DNA from: Phyto melanocephala
Lineage: Eukaryota; Arthropoda; Insecta; Diptera; Rhinophoridae
DNA: 64,000 bases
Assembly (NCBI GenBank): GCA_941918925.1
Contig: OW799236.1
Coordinates: 66,302,685 to 66,366,684, forward strand
Reading direction: 5' to 3'
Shown: in pieces, positions 33,600 through 46,600 of the stretch
Layout: every line of letters starts with the position of its first letter
Numbering within the stretch: position 1 is the first letter of the stretch
Position numbers and translations under genes: made by a program
Notes under the pieces: generated by a model
The model's input: the letters and a program-made list of their open reading frames with translations, nothing else
Databases searched by the model: none
Told to the model about the DNA's origin: nothing

Positions 33600-34414
33600 T
33601 TTTATACCCTTCACACAGTGAAAAAGGGTATATATAGGTTTGTCATTCCGTGTGAAATTTCTATAATTTTCACTTCCGACCCCATAAAGTATATATTTTC
33701 TGAAAGCTTATGAATAGGGGAGTCGATTAAGCTGTGTCAGTCTGTCAGTCTGTTCGTCTGTCCGTCTGACCGTCTGTCCGTGTGTATGTTGAAATCAACT
33801 TTTTGAAGCCTACCGCAATCGCTTGAACCCGGATGAGGTATTAAAATATCAGAAATATTTGGGAGTAGATTGGTATTGAAAATCAGAAACATCGGTTCAT
33901 AAACAACTGAAATATGAGCAAAAGTCCACGACCACCTCGATTTTTTTTTCACAAAAACAACATTACAACAACAACATACATACATACAAACTTGTATATT
34001 GGTTAAAGTAAACGTGGGATCGAATCCCAGCTGAGTCAAACAATTATTTTTTATTTATTTAAATTTTGTTTTTAATATTTTTTTATTTTGTATTTAATAT
34101 ATTATTTATATTTTTATTATTTTTTTTAATTTTTTTTTGTTATTTATTTATTATTTATATTTTAATTATTTTTTTTTTAATTATTTTTTAAATTTTTTTT
34201 TAAATTTTTTTTTATTTTTTTTTTTTAACATATGTACATACGTTAATTTTTAATTTTACAATGGGATGTTTTTATAAATGTATGTATGTTTTTTATATGT
34301 ATGTACGTATTTCATATAAGATGAATGGTGATACAAACTACTGTTATTGCATGGCTACACGTTGTGAAGGGTATATAAGATTCGGCATGGCCGAATATAG
34401 CACCCTTACTTGTT
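33600..34414 (+). mobile_element. Family A element, complete
   Basis: Starts TTTATACCCTTCACACAGTG and ends ATTCGGC-ATG-GCCGAAT...CTTACTTGTT. The tRNA-like arm here is a perfect inverted repeat GGGAT-CGA-ATCCC (about 34016-34028). The middle is a T-rich tract. Confidence 0.85.
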
Positions 34415-35870
34415 AAATTTTAATTCTTTTACCTATAGAAATACTAAATCATTTTTCTTAATGTAGTTAGCTGGTTTAAGTACTTAAATTGTTGTTTTAA
34501 AGTCTTTCTACAACTTTATATTGACTTCTTTTTTTGTGTTCATTTTTGTGAACAACAAGTTTGTGTTGTTGTCTTTTAATCTCTTTAAAAGGAAATCCCT
34601 TTCGTCTGGGATTAATATTTTCAAATAGCTTTGTTAAGCTTTTACACCATTTCAGTTAGATGTTTTAACAAAAATATTTAAAACGAGGACAATAGAAATG
34701 TTAGTGATAAAAGGAATTAATTGTTGCTTTTTTTGTGATCAGGGGGTTAGTTAATTTTTTGCAATATATTCAAGAATAAGACAAAAGAGAATTATCATCA
34801 GAATAACTAAAATTAAAATATTTTAATAATTGTTTAAAAGATAAGAATTGAAACCTAAAGGCTTATACCCATAAAAAACAATATGTATTTGAGGTCTATT
34901 TTAAGGAAATTTCTTATGAAAAGTTTAAAATCAAATACATTTTAAACTTTGTGAATATGGGGATAATGATTTAAAATGTTTAAGGCATTGCTTTTATCAT
35001 ACTATAAATATTATTTTACCTCATGCATATTAGTTTAAGGTTAAGTTAACATTATAGATTAGTGAAAAAAAAATATTTTTTATTTCTGCAGCGTAATGCT
35101 GTTGTGCACTTCTGCGCCATTTGATCATGGAGTATTCATAAAAGCCATTGTGGCTTCATAAAAGCCATTGATTTATTTTTAATATTGTTTAACTTTTACT
35201 TCAATGGTGTCTTTCTAAATTCGTTTATAACCAATTTTATTGCCAATTTACTTAAAACGTATATTGGATTTAATTTCAAAAAACTTTTGCGTCAAAAACC
35301 TTTATTTCTTTTTATTAACAAAAAAGTTATAGAGGCTGAAAGAAATCAAAAACCATTGACGCCCTCTAAGAAATCGCAATTTTTTTCTAATAATGAGAAT
35401 CGAGCCACCGTAAAGCACACTACACTTTTAACCTTTTATATATTTTGAGATTGAAATTTTTTTTGAAAATTTAGCTTCTTATCAGTGTAGTCTTGAGACA
35501 CTCTATATTGTTAAGACAACATAAACATATATAGTTCTAAGATAACTTGAAATAATTGAGTTAAATTTTATTAAAGTTGTTCTCAATTCTACATGCTTTA
35601 GATTCTCTCTAATTTGAGAAAAATTAAAACTTAAACAAGTATTTTTCTCCCGAGTTACATTCTAATTAGGTTTGGTAGAATATTCCCCTACCGTCTGAAG
35701 AAGTAGCTTACAGATAGGTCTTCCGCAGATTCGATTACAAGCAGGTGTCGCTGTTCAGCCAAATTGTCCTAATTTTGAAGATGAAAGTCAAACCTTCACC
35801 TGTGTTAAGTCATGTTTTGGTATAGAATAGGACAAGATTTTGTGAGGACGTCAGTTTTAAACGTTGTTTT
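34415..35870. other. Non-coding stretch with one short tandem duplication
   Basis: CATAAAAGCCATTG is duplicated head to tail at 35137-35172. A frame at 35185-35448 is unrecognised. Confidence 0.4.
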
Positions 35871-36434
35871 TTGTCTCCTATTCGAAATTTTTGTTGTTTT
35901 TTGTTTGAGGGTAGTAAAATTCTACTTTGGTATTTGAAAAGAAATCGAACAAATTATAATTTTGAAAACAAACAAATTAGCATTGGTTTTTACAGTTTCA
36001 AAAATTTTCAAATTTTGTTTTTAAAGGAAATTTTTTTATTGATATTGAACGATTTAAAGCAAGGAAAAGTCAATAGTTTGGAATTGGTTGTTTTTTGTGT
36101 GGAGCAAGAACCGAGGACAATTTCAAGATTTGATACCTTGGAAGAATTAATTTTTACTATACATTTTATAGGAAGTCTTATTGGTAGTTGATATACTAAA
36201 GTTCCTTTTCTTTGGAGTGAAAGTATTTCATCTTAATTTTGTTTTTTTAGAGTGATAGAATTACGCCCTCTGAACTATTACCGATTAGGTATCCAGTTTA
36301 CAAACTGGTACCTGAAAGAAAGAAAGAAAATTACAGCTTTTGCTGGACAAAATATTAAGCGGAAAAGGAGCAGGATTGTGGCTCATTTATCAGCATATTC
36401 ATTTTGCAGGGTAAATCCTGCAAATTTTTATTAA
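35871..36434 (+). CDS. Unrecognised candidate two-exon gene fragment (weak)
   Basis: A frame (35871-36182) with protein-like composition (SFKNFQILFLKEIFLLILND, LELVVFCVEQEPR, RFDTLEELIFTIHFIGSLI) ends at a GT donor. An AG acceptor after a T-rich tract follows at about 36250, implying an intron of 65-70 bp, a typical short insect length. Downstream, two overlapping frames are open (one ending at 36434). With the second AG the reading frame is kept. No start codon with good context and no family recognised. It could equally be decayed transposon coding. Confidence 0.2.
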
Positions 36435-38100
36435 AATTTTGAAACAACGTATTGCTATTGTAGTGATATCCTGCTTCCCCAGCGTTTTTCATTTTCAATT
36501 ACCTTTACTGTGGAACACGTAAATTAATGATTGATAACCTAAACCTAATAGGGTATCATAAATCGTATTTTATTAATTTTTGTTCCTAAACCTTATTAGT
36601 TCTTCATGCATATTACCATAACTTAATCTATAAAAAGAACCATCAGCGTTTATTGATATGCAATAAGCAATACTTGCAGTTGATCTGCTGTCATCGGGCG
36701 CCTGCTGACATCGTGGGATAAGTTTACTGTAAGTTAAAATTTTGTTTTGATGATAATAATACTACAATAATATATAAAGACATAAATCAAATATGAATCA
36801 TATTAAATAATTATGTTGTTATAAAAATATTCATATTTCTTTTATAACAATAACACTGATCAAACGTTTTTTTTTTCTTCTTAAACTTACATATACTTTT
36901 ACATATACATATGTACATAACTTTTTAATAATTAATTTTCGAAAAAGATACACATCAAATCCGTCTACATCTAAATATTGTCTATCATTTAATTTTTATA
37001 TAAATATGTATTTACTGTTAGTTCATTGTGCATAATTTAATAATTTAAGAAGTTTTTTTATGAACTCTAATTTTTAATATTATAATTCATTTTCGAGTTT
37101 TGTTTTTCCTCTGTTTATTTTAATACGATTGACTTTTTAGACAGTTTAGTCATGAATATTTGAATTGTTCTTTTTATTTTGCGAAAGGTGAGGATACAGG
37201 GATGAAGGAAAGTGACTAAAATTTTCTTTTGAGTTTTATATTGGGCTGGCAGACAACACTAATATTTTGCCAGCATGGAGGATGGGCATAGCAGTAGTAT
37301 AGCAAATTCGACCATAAGCTATCTACATATTAACTATGTATAGTCCGGCATATCTGGAAAATAAATATTTTTTATATTGTAGCTACCTAAAGTTAAGTTC
37401 CTGTATACGGTTCAAACATTTATATTTTTTTATTAGCTTTAGGATAATAATACACTCTCCTATCCGATGAGTACAGCCGATGTATTAGGTAGTACTCTTC
37501 CCAAAGTTTTTCATCATAACGAAGAATCGTTACAATTTACCGCTATAACTTCCTGTAGAGTTGTCCAAAATAGTTGAAAGTTTGTATGAGGGTGATGTTT
37601 TGAGTTCCGGAATTTTAATGAGGTGATTCATTACAAATCAGTTAATACTCTTCTATGTATGATGCAACGCCTATATACAATATTATATTTTTAAATTCTT
37701 CCTTATTATAACAGATGTGATATAATTTAGTTAAACTAAGGATATTTTAAAATTAACTATTTTTAACTTTTTAAATTTACATTAAAAATATGCATTTATT
37801 CTTTCGGTCAATTTGTATACAAAAGCAAATTTGTGCAACAGTTATTTAATTGTCTTTGTCACGATTTTGATAATTCTGCCTAATCTCTGGGTAATTTTGG
37901 TCTTGTATAATGTGTCTGAATTTTTCTGCGGAATGTGTTTGAAGTTCGTTATGGATTACATGTTCACTGAAGAACCTTGTGGTTTCTAAGATTTTAGACT
38001 TTTTGCATCAAACTCAAATCGAAATAAATTTCTTCTCTTCGTACTTTAAAATAGAGCCTATATTGTAAAAACTTATATACATTAAGCTTTTCAATATACT
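36435..38100. other. Non-coding AT-rich stretch
   Basis: Nothing recognised apart from a short GC-rich patch at 36680-36720. Confidence 0.4.
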
Positions 38101-38104
38101 AAAC

Positions 38105-39000
38105 TATTCCAGGGCAGCGTATTAGATCCTGTATTGCTTTTTATTAATGACAGATATTTATGTTTCAAATACTCTAACTTCTTATTTTATGCTGATGATT
38201 TGAAAGTTTTTACTTTTTAGAAAATTGTCTGCTTTGCTGATGTAAAAAATTACAAGGTGATCTAGATAATTTAAATTCTTGATATCAACGTAGGTAATTT
38301 AAATCTAATATGAATAAATGTTAATCACACTTACCACTTTTTTACGCTCTCGTTATCCTTTAAATATGTTATATAATTTGGGTAATGATAGTATTATAAA
38401 GACAAAACGAAAAAATAATTTGAGTTTATTGTTTGATTCTAAACTTACTTTTACCCCTCATAAAGCATTTCCGACTTCAGCATTTATAAAAAGAAATTGT
38501 TCTAAATTTTCGGATTCATATACTTCCAAGTTATTATACACATCATTTGTGAGGTCAAAACTAGAAAAGGTTGCTTTGTAGTGGAGTCTTCATCGCGGTA
38601 TTCATATTTCTCGTATCGAGAGACTTCAAAAGCTAATTGTTCGTTATGCGTTTTCCCACTTAATCTATATTCATCCTCTACCAACTTATGAATTCCGTTG
38701 TTTACATCTTAGTATGATATCTTTGGAGAAAAGACATAAGATTCAGTCAATACTGCATATTTTTGACATGTTGAACGGTAATATTAATTTTCGGGATCTT
38801 TTAGAAAAACTCATAGACATTTGTTTTTTGATCGGTTTACATCATCAAGATTTTGTACTTAATGCTCCATTAGTTAGATTATTTGATTATAATTTTGTAT
38901 GAAACAACACTCATTTGTTGAACTTTAATGCATCGGAGACAAATTTTAGGAATTTTGTTTTACAAAATAGAAAAAAGTGTTACTTTTTTCCCTTTCCTTA
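38105..39000 (+). pseudogene. LINE reverse transcriptase fragment with FYADD
   Basis: About 38110 reads QGSVLDPVLLFIND; FYADDLKVF follows at 38185-38211, the RT active-site motif with both aspartates kept. Downstream frames give SRYPLNMLYNL, LLFDSKLTFTPH, SDSYTSKLLYTSFVRSKLE and, after stops, a segment around HRGIHISRIERLQKLIVRYA and MISLEKRHKIQSILHIFDML. Several frameshifts and stops separate them. It is a different LINE family from the copies at 19.1 and 31.4 kb. 5'-truncated just before the catalytic motif. Confidence 0.8.
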
Positions 39001-41152
39001 AATTTAAATTGTTTTGTTATAATTTATATAACTTAATTATGTTTTTTTTTTTTTTTTAATGATTTTTTTATTCAACTGCGACCTAAAAATAAAACCCACG
39101 ATCTGAGCACATAATTTTGACTATCTACCATCTTGATATCAACGGATTATCTTTGGTTTAGTAGAAGTGTATATATAAACTTGGCTTTAAATTACATATA
39201 ACGTATTTTACAAGATCACAATGAAATCTTTTATCACCAAGGCTTCTTTAACCATATTAAAGCGGATATCAGAAATTTCGTAGAGCGAACACTATATAAT
39301 TTAAACGGATAGATTCAGAAATATTATATTTTCTGTCACACTGACAGTATATTATTTCACATAGAAATTCTAAGTTATTAAAATTTAAACAGATATCGTA
39401 AAAATTAATAACAAATATAAGCCGTTTATTGTGGGAAAAAAACGTGAAATAGCGAAGAGTGTTACCGAGTATACACCACTTATAGTGCGATTCAAACATC
39501 CTGCACGTACGGATTTTAAAACCCTGATCTTGCTGCTACTGCTCCATTATATTGATGAGATTAATTGATAAGGCTTAGTGAAGTACTTGTTCGAAATCAA
39601 TTTTTATCATATCATACGTATTATGATGTGTTAAATAAAGCAGTTGAACTATAACGTAATTACGATAAAATTTCACTGCAGGTTTTCCAATCACACTAAA
39701 GTACTAAATTTATCACTGAGGAATCAATCGTCAGTGGACTATCCAGTTTAGCTTTTAGCTCCTGTTAACTAATTTAATAACGAGTATAAGCTTAATCAAT
39801 ATACACATTAATTTATCTAATTCCTAGATTGGTTGAGTAATGGTGGCTCTAACCTATGAGATAAAATAAGCCTCCACAACTAGGGATTTGCATTATTAGG
39901 TAAAACCTTTCTTTAGTCTTCAGCAAGGTGCAGGGACTTAAAACTTTGGTAAGTTTCAAGCTGCAGATACGCCAAATTATTATTTGTAAAAAATATCACT
40001 TACTATATTCTAGGAATTTATAACATGGATACTATACTGCAGTACTGTTGGATATTATATTTTGATCCTTGAAATCGGCGTTTTGAAATTACCAGTGTTC
40101 TAAATCCCAGCACCCTGGTGAATTCTATACTTAAGCCATTGGTTCTATTTTTTGAGCTTATAAAACGGTTGCTGTCTTACATTAAGAAAAAACTATCAAT
40201 GAGAATAAATATCAATTTAAAGATTTATTTTATTCCTTCAAATCTATTGACTTCTTTATATAAAAACCAAGAAAACAAATTAACTAACTAACAGTTGCTG
40301 TTATTTTTTTCTCTATGTTAGTTTGTGGGCATGGTTTTTACAACTAAAAACAGTGATGGAAATATATGATTTTTTTTTAAATTAATTTTGATATCAGTTA
40401 GAACAAATCTAAAATACCTTTCATAAGGTCGTTTATAATTCTTTTTGCCCAATATTGGAAACGGTGCCGTCTATTATTTTCATAATATTTAAAAATTGCA
40501 CATCTCTGTCAAATAATAAATGTTAGAAAATAGAACAACCACCAAAAATGTTGTGTACTTTAATTTATGCAAATAAAAAGGAAAAAGGAAAATATTTTAA
40601 TATTTCAAACAAACTCAGACCGAAACCAAAAATGTAACCATTAAGTTTGCGAAAACTTATCCGTAGAGACATGTATACACCACCGTACATAAGTCCGACC
40701 AATAACATTTTTTCATACACAACTCACGTTTATAGCATTTCGAGTACACTTCCATAATCCTTGTGACTACCGTATTCTTAGTTTAACATTATAATTGGGC
40801 ATGGATTTAATCTTTTATTATATTCTCTTTTTGAATGTTTTTTTTTTTAGCTAAACACAAGCTTTAACATTAGAGTAAACAGGTAATAGAAAAGTGTCAT
40901 GATTAAAAGTGTTTGTAATGTTTGAATAATTAAACGACTAGAAAATAAATAGAGAATAAAGAGAAACAAATAACCAAGGCTTAATGCTATAATATTCAGT
41001 ACCAGATGGTCTAAAGCAAGGTTTTAAGTGTTTGTTAATTGGATTTGGTTGCGTATGAGTGTTATGTAATAGTATGTAAGAGTACGTATAATAAGTATAC
41101 GCTCTAGTTTTTAGGAAATTATATAATAAACGAACCTGAGCCATAATCAAAA
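39001..41152. other. Non-coding AT-rich stretch
   Basis: No recognised gene or element. A 20-T run lies at about 39040. Confidence 0.4.
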
Positions 41153-41943
41153 AAAGTAAGAGCATTATATTCCGCTGTGGTAGATTTTTGATATCCACCA
41201 CCAATTCTGTGTACTTTTATAGCAAAAAATTTATTATTTTATTATTAACTGCAATCGCTATGGAATCGAAAACTTAGTCTTTCCATGATAATGGGCGTTA
41301 AAATTTTGCTAATAAATACAACTTAGAAATTTCAATATAGTCCTTTATTTTTTCACAACTTTTTCCGTAGAGGAATTATATGAATTTAAGATAAAGCTTA
41401 TATGGGGATAGGCCTTAAAAAGGGCGCGCCACCTTCATTTTCTGGCATAACAATGACATTGATAAGATAGCTATAAATTATCGTACATTTTGATCTATAA
41501 CCCTTTTCCTAATCCATAGATTAAAGCAATCTTCGGAAAGAAATATTTTTTTACTCAGAAAATAAACATTCGCAATTTCATGGCTATTCGTTAATGCGTT
41601 TGGGCACAATTGCATTTTATTAAATGTTGGAAGGACATAATTTTGTACCTACTCTTGCATTACGAGCTATAACTCTCTTCCTAATATTCCGATTAAGCTC
41701 ATCTTCAACACCAAACAAACCTTGTGTATAAGATATATTCTGGTAAAATTTGAGCCATTAAATTTTTCAGTTCGAGCTCCATCGTGCTTTTAGCAGACGG
41801 ACAAACACGTCATAGCTAGATCGTCATAAAATCAAACCCCGATTCAGAAAATATATACTTTATCGGTCTTAAATGAATACTTTGATGTGTTACAAAGGGA
41901 ATGACAAAATGAAAATACTTGCTCTATTTTTTGGTGGCGGGTA
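41153..41943 (-). mobile_element. Family B element, short form
   Basis: Left AAGTAAGAGCATTATATTCC with a degenerate hairpin and CCACCACCAATTCTGTGTAC; right TTTTTTGGTGGCGGGT. It carries the conserved 5' block (GATCGTCATAAAATCAAACC, then GATTCAGAAAATATATACTT) and one copy of the repeated segment. It lacks the mariner remnant and is older by divergence. Confidence 0.75.
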
Positions 41944-42675
41944 ATTGATTAACAGTTAGTAGGATTAAACTTTAACTCCTTTAAATTATACCATTCAATA
42001 TGAAAAATTACTATTGTGTTGGTCATGGATGTCATTGATTATTTAAGAAAAAATGCCGGGAAGATGTTGTATACATATAATAGGTATTGTAAAGAGAGGT
42101 TTTATATTCAGTAAGCTTTTTACAGATTACGCATGAGTCTTATAAAAATTGTTCATTATTTTTGTTCAGAATCGCTTGATAAGTCATCATGTAAAGACTT
42201 ACACCAGAACAGTGTCTTCAAAATGTTTGACTGTGTTATGAAAAACTGTGCTATGAGAATTTTGTTCAGCCTTGGTTCAATGAACACAAAATTCCTTTTT
42301 TATGATAACTTGCAACCCGAAGATTACTAAGAGCACTATAATACACACGCGTAAAACAATGAACTTGTTGTGGAGTCCTTTTGGTGAGCACTAAAATTCA
42401 CGTTTTGCCCATGAAATTGCCCACCTAGTTCATGCGATAGTGGCCACTCTGATGTCATGTGGGGATTCCTTGAGTAAAGGTTGGTGGTACGTGTACCAAT
42501 AATTAACGTTTCTTATTCTGGCAATATAATATATATTCTGTGGACAAATTGTTTTACGTTCCAAGTTTCTGCGCTACAAATACTCACTTTTTCATATGGC
42601 TATATACGTTTACTTTCTTACATTTTAAATTGAATTTAATTCTTAATAACTGCATTTAAACTAGAAAATAATTTT
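41944..42675. other. Short unrecognised stretch
   Basis: A 65-codon frame at 42133-42330 ends ...FYDNLQPEDY; no family recognised. Confidence 0.35.
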
Positions 42676-42712
42676 TTATACCCGCCACCAAAAAAAAGGT
42701 GACACGGCCACT

Positions 42713-43490
42713 TTTACGCCCACCTCCCATATAACGTTTTACCTAAAATTCCTATAATTTCTCTATTAATAAAGATTTTGGAATTATAAAGAGCTATATT
42801 GAAACATCTTAGTTGTATTCATTCGCAAAAATAACTTTGACACGCCTACTATAACGCCCACTTTTCACGTTATCTAACCTTAATGAAATTTAAAAGCTCA
42901 TAAAACCGCCAAAATTAGAGGTATGATGATAAAATTTGCTACGTATATCCCTCTAGACAATATCATTACTGTGCCAGAAAATTAAGGTGCCACGTCCACT
43001 TTTACGCCCACCTCCCATATAACGTTTTACCTAAAATTCATATAATTTCTCTATTAATAAAGATTTTGGAATAATAAAGGGCTATATTGAAACACCTAAG
43101 TTGTACTCATTCGCAAAAATAACCTTGACACGCCTACTATAACGCCCACTTTTCACGTTATCTACCGTTAATGAAATTTAAAAGCTCATAAAACCGTTAA
43201 AATTAGAGGTATGATGATCAAATTTGCTACGTATATCCTTCTAATCAATGTAATTGTTGTGCCAAAAAGTTTAGCTGACACGCCCACTTTAACGCCTACC
43301 TCCCATATAACTGTTTATCTTAAATTCATGTAATTTCTCTATTGACAAAGTTTTTGGGAAAATAAAGGACTATATTGAAATATCTAAGTTGTATTTATTA
43401 GCAGAAACTTTATTGACATGCCTACTTTAACGCCCACTTTCATTGAAAGACTACATTGACAAAAGCATTTTAGTAGCATATCGAAGTTAT
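42713..43490 (+). repeat. ~288-bp direct repeats inside family B
   Basis: The heading CCCATATAACGTTTTACCTAA (or a variant) recurs at about 42726, 43014 and 43303, spaced 288-289 bp. Each unit contains CTCTATTAATAAAGATTTTG and CACGCCTACTATAACGCCCA. The last unit is more diverged and merges into the 803-bp region. Confidence 0.85.
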
Positions 43491-43660
43491 AAAGGGTGGT
43501 TAAATTTTAAGGGCTGATGTTGTTTTTAAATAAAACACAAATTATTTAAGAAATTATTATCATTTCTTTTTATAATGATAATATTTATATGGTTCAATTA
43601 CGTATTTAACAAAATTACGACCAAATTACATCCCCCATCCTTGGCGCCACTCCTCTAGCT

Positions 43661-46600
43661 GATAGTCCAAATTTTCAATGACAATGTTGATGCTCAATTG
43701 TTGGGCATGATGATGAGTAGAGGTTGACTGCTCTTTTGCCACACTATCGCAAAAACCAGCAGTGGTTCCCATTCAATGAACTAAGAAGGCATTCACAGAC
43801 TTTCTAAAATTGGCCGTTACAATTAAGCCACCCTCTACAAAGAAAGTGATACATATTTTTATATTATTATCACACGGTGATTCAAAATATACATTCTCAG
43901 CATTTTGCTAAAACGGGAAATATATTAGTAAGATTTTGATTTTTAAACTTCTATAACATTTTGCTTTTAAAAGATTTTCAAACGAAATAAGTTTTGTATA
44001 ATTTTAAAATTAGTACATTAATATAAATTGTTTATGATGTTTAGAGATAATTTTTTTTTACTTATGTCAAAATTTTCCTAAATTCCCATTTTTAATAGAG
44101 CATAACTTCAGGATAACATAAGATAACAAATATAAATTAGCACTATTTCGTAGATAAAACTTTCCTCTTAAATTCATGTAAATTCTCTATGAATAAAGAT
44201 TTTGGAATACTAAAGGACTATATTGAAATATCTAAGTTATGTTTATTAGCAGAAACTTTATTGACACGCGTATTTTAACGGCCACTTTCATTGAAAGATT
44301 AAATTTACGAAAACATTTTTCTAGCATACCGAAGTTTTGAAAAAAATCATTATGAAATTATTATCATTTATTTTATTAACGATAATATTTGTATGCTTCA
44401 ATTATGTATGGAACAAAATATCGACCAAAAGGCCCCCCCATCCTTGGCGGCATACCACGATCCGATAGTCCAAATTTTCAATGACAATGTTGATGCTCAA
44501 TTGTTGGGCATGATGATGAGTAGAGGTTGACTGCTCTTTTGCCACACTATCGCAAAAACCAGCAGTGGTTCCCATTCAATGAACTAAGAAGGCATTCACA
44601 GACTTTCTAAAATTGGCCGTTACAATTAAGCCACCCTCTACAAAGAAAGTGATACATATTTTTATATTATTATCACACGGTGATTCAAAATATACATTCT
44701 CAGCATTTTGCTAAAACGGGAAATATATTAGTAAGATTTTGATTTTTAAACTTCTATAACATTTTGCTTTTAAAAGATTTTCAAACGAAATAAGTTTTGT
44801 ATAATTTTAAAATTAGTACATTAATATAAATTGTTTATGATGTTTAGAGATAATTTTTTTTTACTTATGTCAAAATTTTCCTAAATTCCCATTTTTAATA
44901 GAGCATAACTTCAGGATAACATAAGATAACAAATATAAATTAGCACTATTTCGTAGATAAAACTTTCCTCTTAAATTCATGTAAATTCTCTATGAATAAA
45001 GATTTTGGAATACTAAAGGACTATATTGAAATATCTAAGTTATGTTTATTAGCAGAAACTTTATTGACACGCGTATTTTAACGGCCACTTTCATTGAAAG
45101 ATTAAATTTACGAAAACATTTTTCTAGCATACCGAAGTTTTGAAAAAAATCATTATGAAATTATTATCATTTATTTTATTAACGATAATATTTGTATGCT
45201 TCAATTATGTATGGAACAAAATATCGACCAAAAGGCCCCCCCATCCTTGGCGGCATACCACGATCCGATAGTCCAAATTTTCAATGACAATGTTGATGCT
45301 CAATTGTTGGGCATGATGATGAGTAGAGGTTGACTGCTCTTTTGCCACACTATCGCAAAAACCAGCAGTGGTTCCCATTCAATGAACTAAGAAGGCATTC
45401 ACAGACTTTCTAAAATTGGCCGTTACAATTAAGCCACCCTCTACAAAGAAAGTGATACATATTTTTATATTATTATCACACGGTGATTCAAAATATACAT
45501 TCTCAGCATTTTGCTAAAACGGGAAATATATTAGTAAGATTTTGATTTTTAAACTTCTATAACATTTTGCTTTTAAAAGATTTTCAAACGAAATAAGTTT
45601 TGTATAATTTTAAAATTAGTACATTAATATAAATTGTTTATGATGTTTAGAGATAATTTTTTTTTACTTATGTCAAAATTTTCCTAAATTCCCATTTTTA
45701 ATAGAGCATAACTTCAGGATAACATAAGATAACAAATATAAATTAGCACTATTTCGTAGATAAAACTTTCCTCTTAAATTCATGTAAATTCTCTATGAAT
45801 AAAGATTTTGGAATACTAAAGGACTATATTGAAATATCTAAGTTATGTTTATTAGCAGAAACTTTATTGACACGCGTATTTTAACGGCCACTTTCATTGA
45901 AAGATTAAATTTACGAAAACATTTTTCTAGCATACCGAAGTTTTGAAAAAAATCATTATGAAATTATTATCATTTATTTTATTAACGATAATATTTGTAT
46001 GCTTCAATTATGTATGGAACAAAATATCGACCAAAAGGCCCCCCCATCCTTGGCGGCACACCACGATCCGATAGTCCAAATTTTCAATGACAATGTTGAT
46101 GCTCAATTGTTGGGCATGATGATGAGTAGAGGTTGACTGCTCTTTTGCCACACTATCGCAAAAACCAGCAGTGGTTCCCATTCAATGAACTAAGAAGGCA
46201 TTCACAGACTTTCTAAAATTGGCCGTTACAATTAAGCCACCCTCTACAAAGAAAGTGATACATATTTTTATATTATTATCACACGGTGATTCAAAATATA
46301 CATTCTCAGCATTTTGCTAAAACGGGAAATATATTAGTAAGATTTTGATTTTTAAACTTCTATAACATTTTGCTTTTAAAAGATTTTCAAACGAAATAAG
46401 TTTTGTATAATTTTAAAATTAGTACATTAATATAAATTGTTTATGATGTTTAGAGATAATTTTTTTTTACTTATGTCAAAATTTTCCTAAATTCCCATTT
46501 TTAATAGAGCATAACTTCAGGATAACATAAGATAACAAATATAAATTAGCACTATTTCGTAGATAAAACTTTCCTCTTAAATTCATGTAAATTCTCTATG

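Noticed and set aside
36660..36725. GC-rich patch considered as a tRNA gene
   Set aside because: No consistent acceptor, anticodon and T-arm pairing could be drawn.
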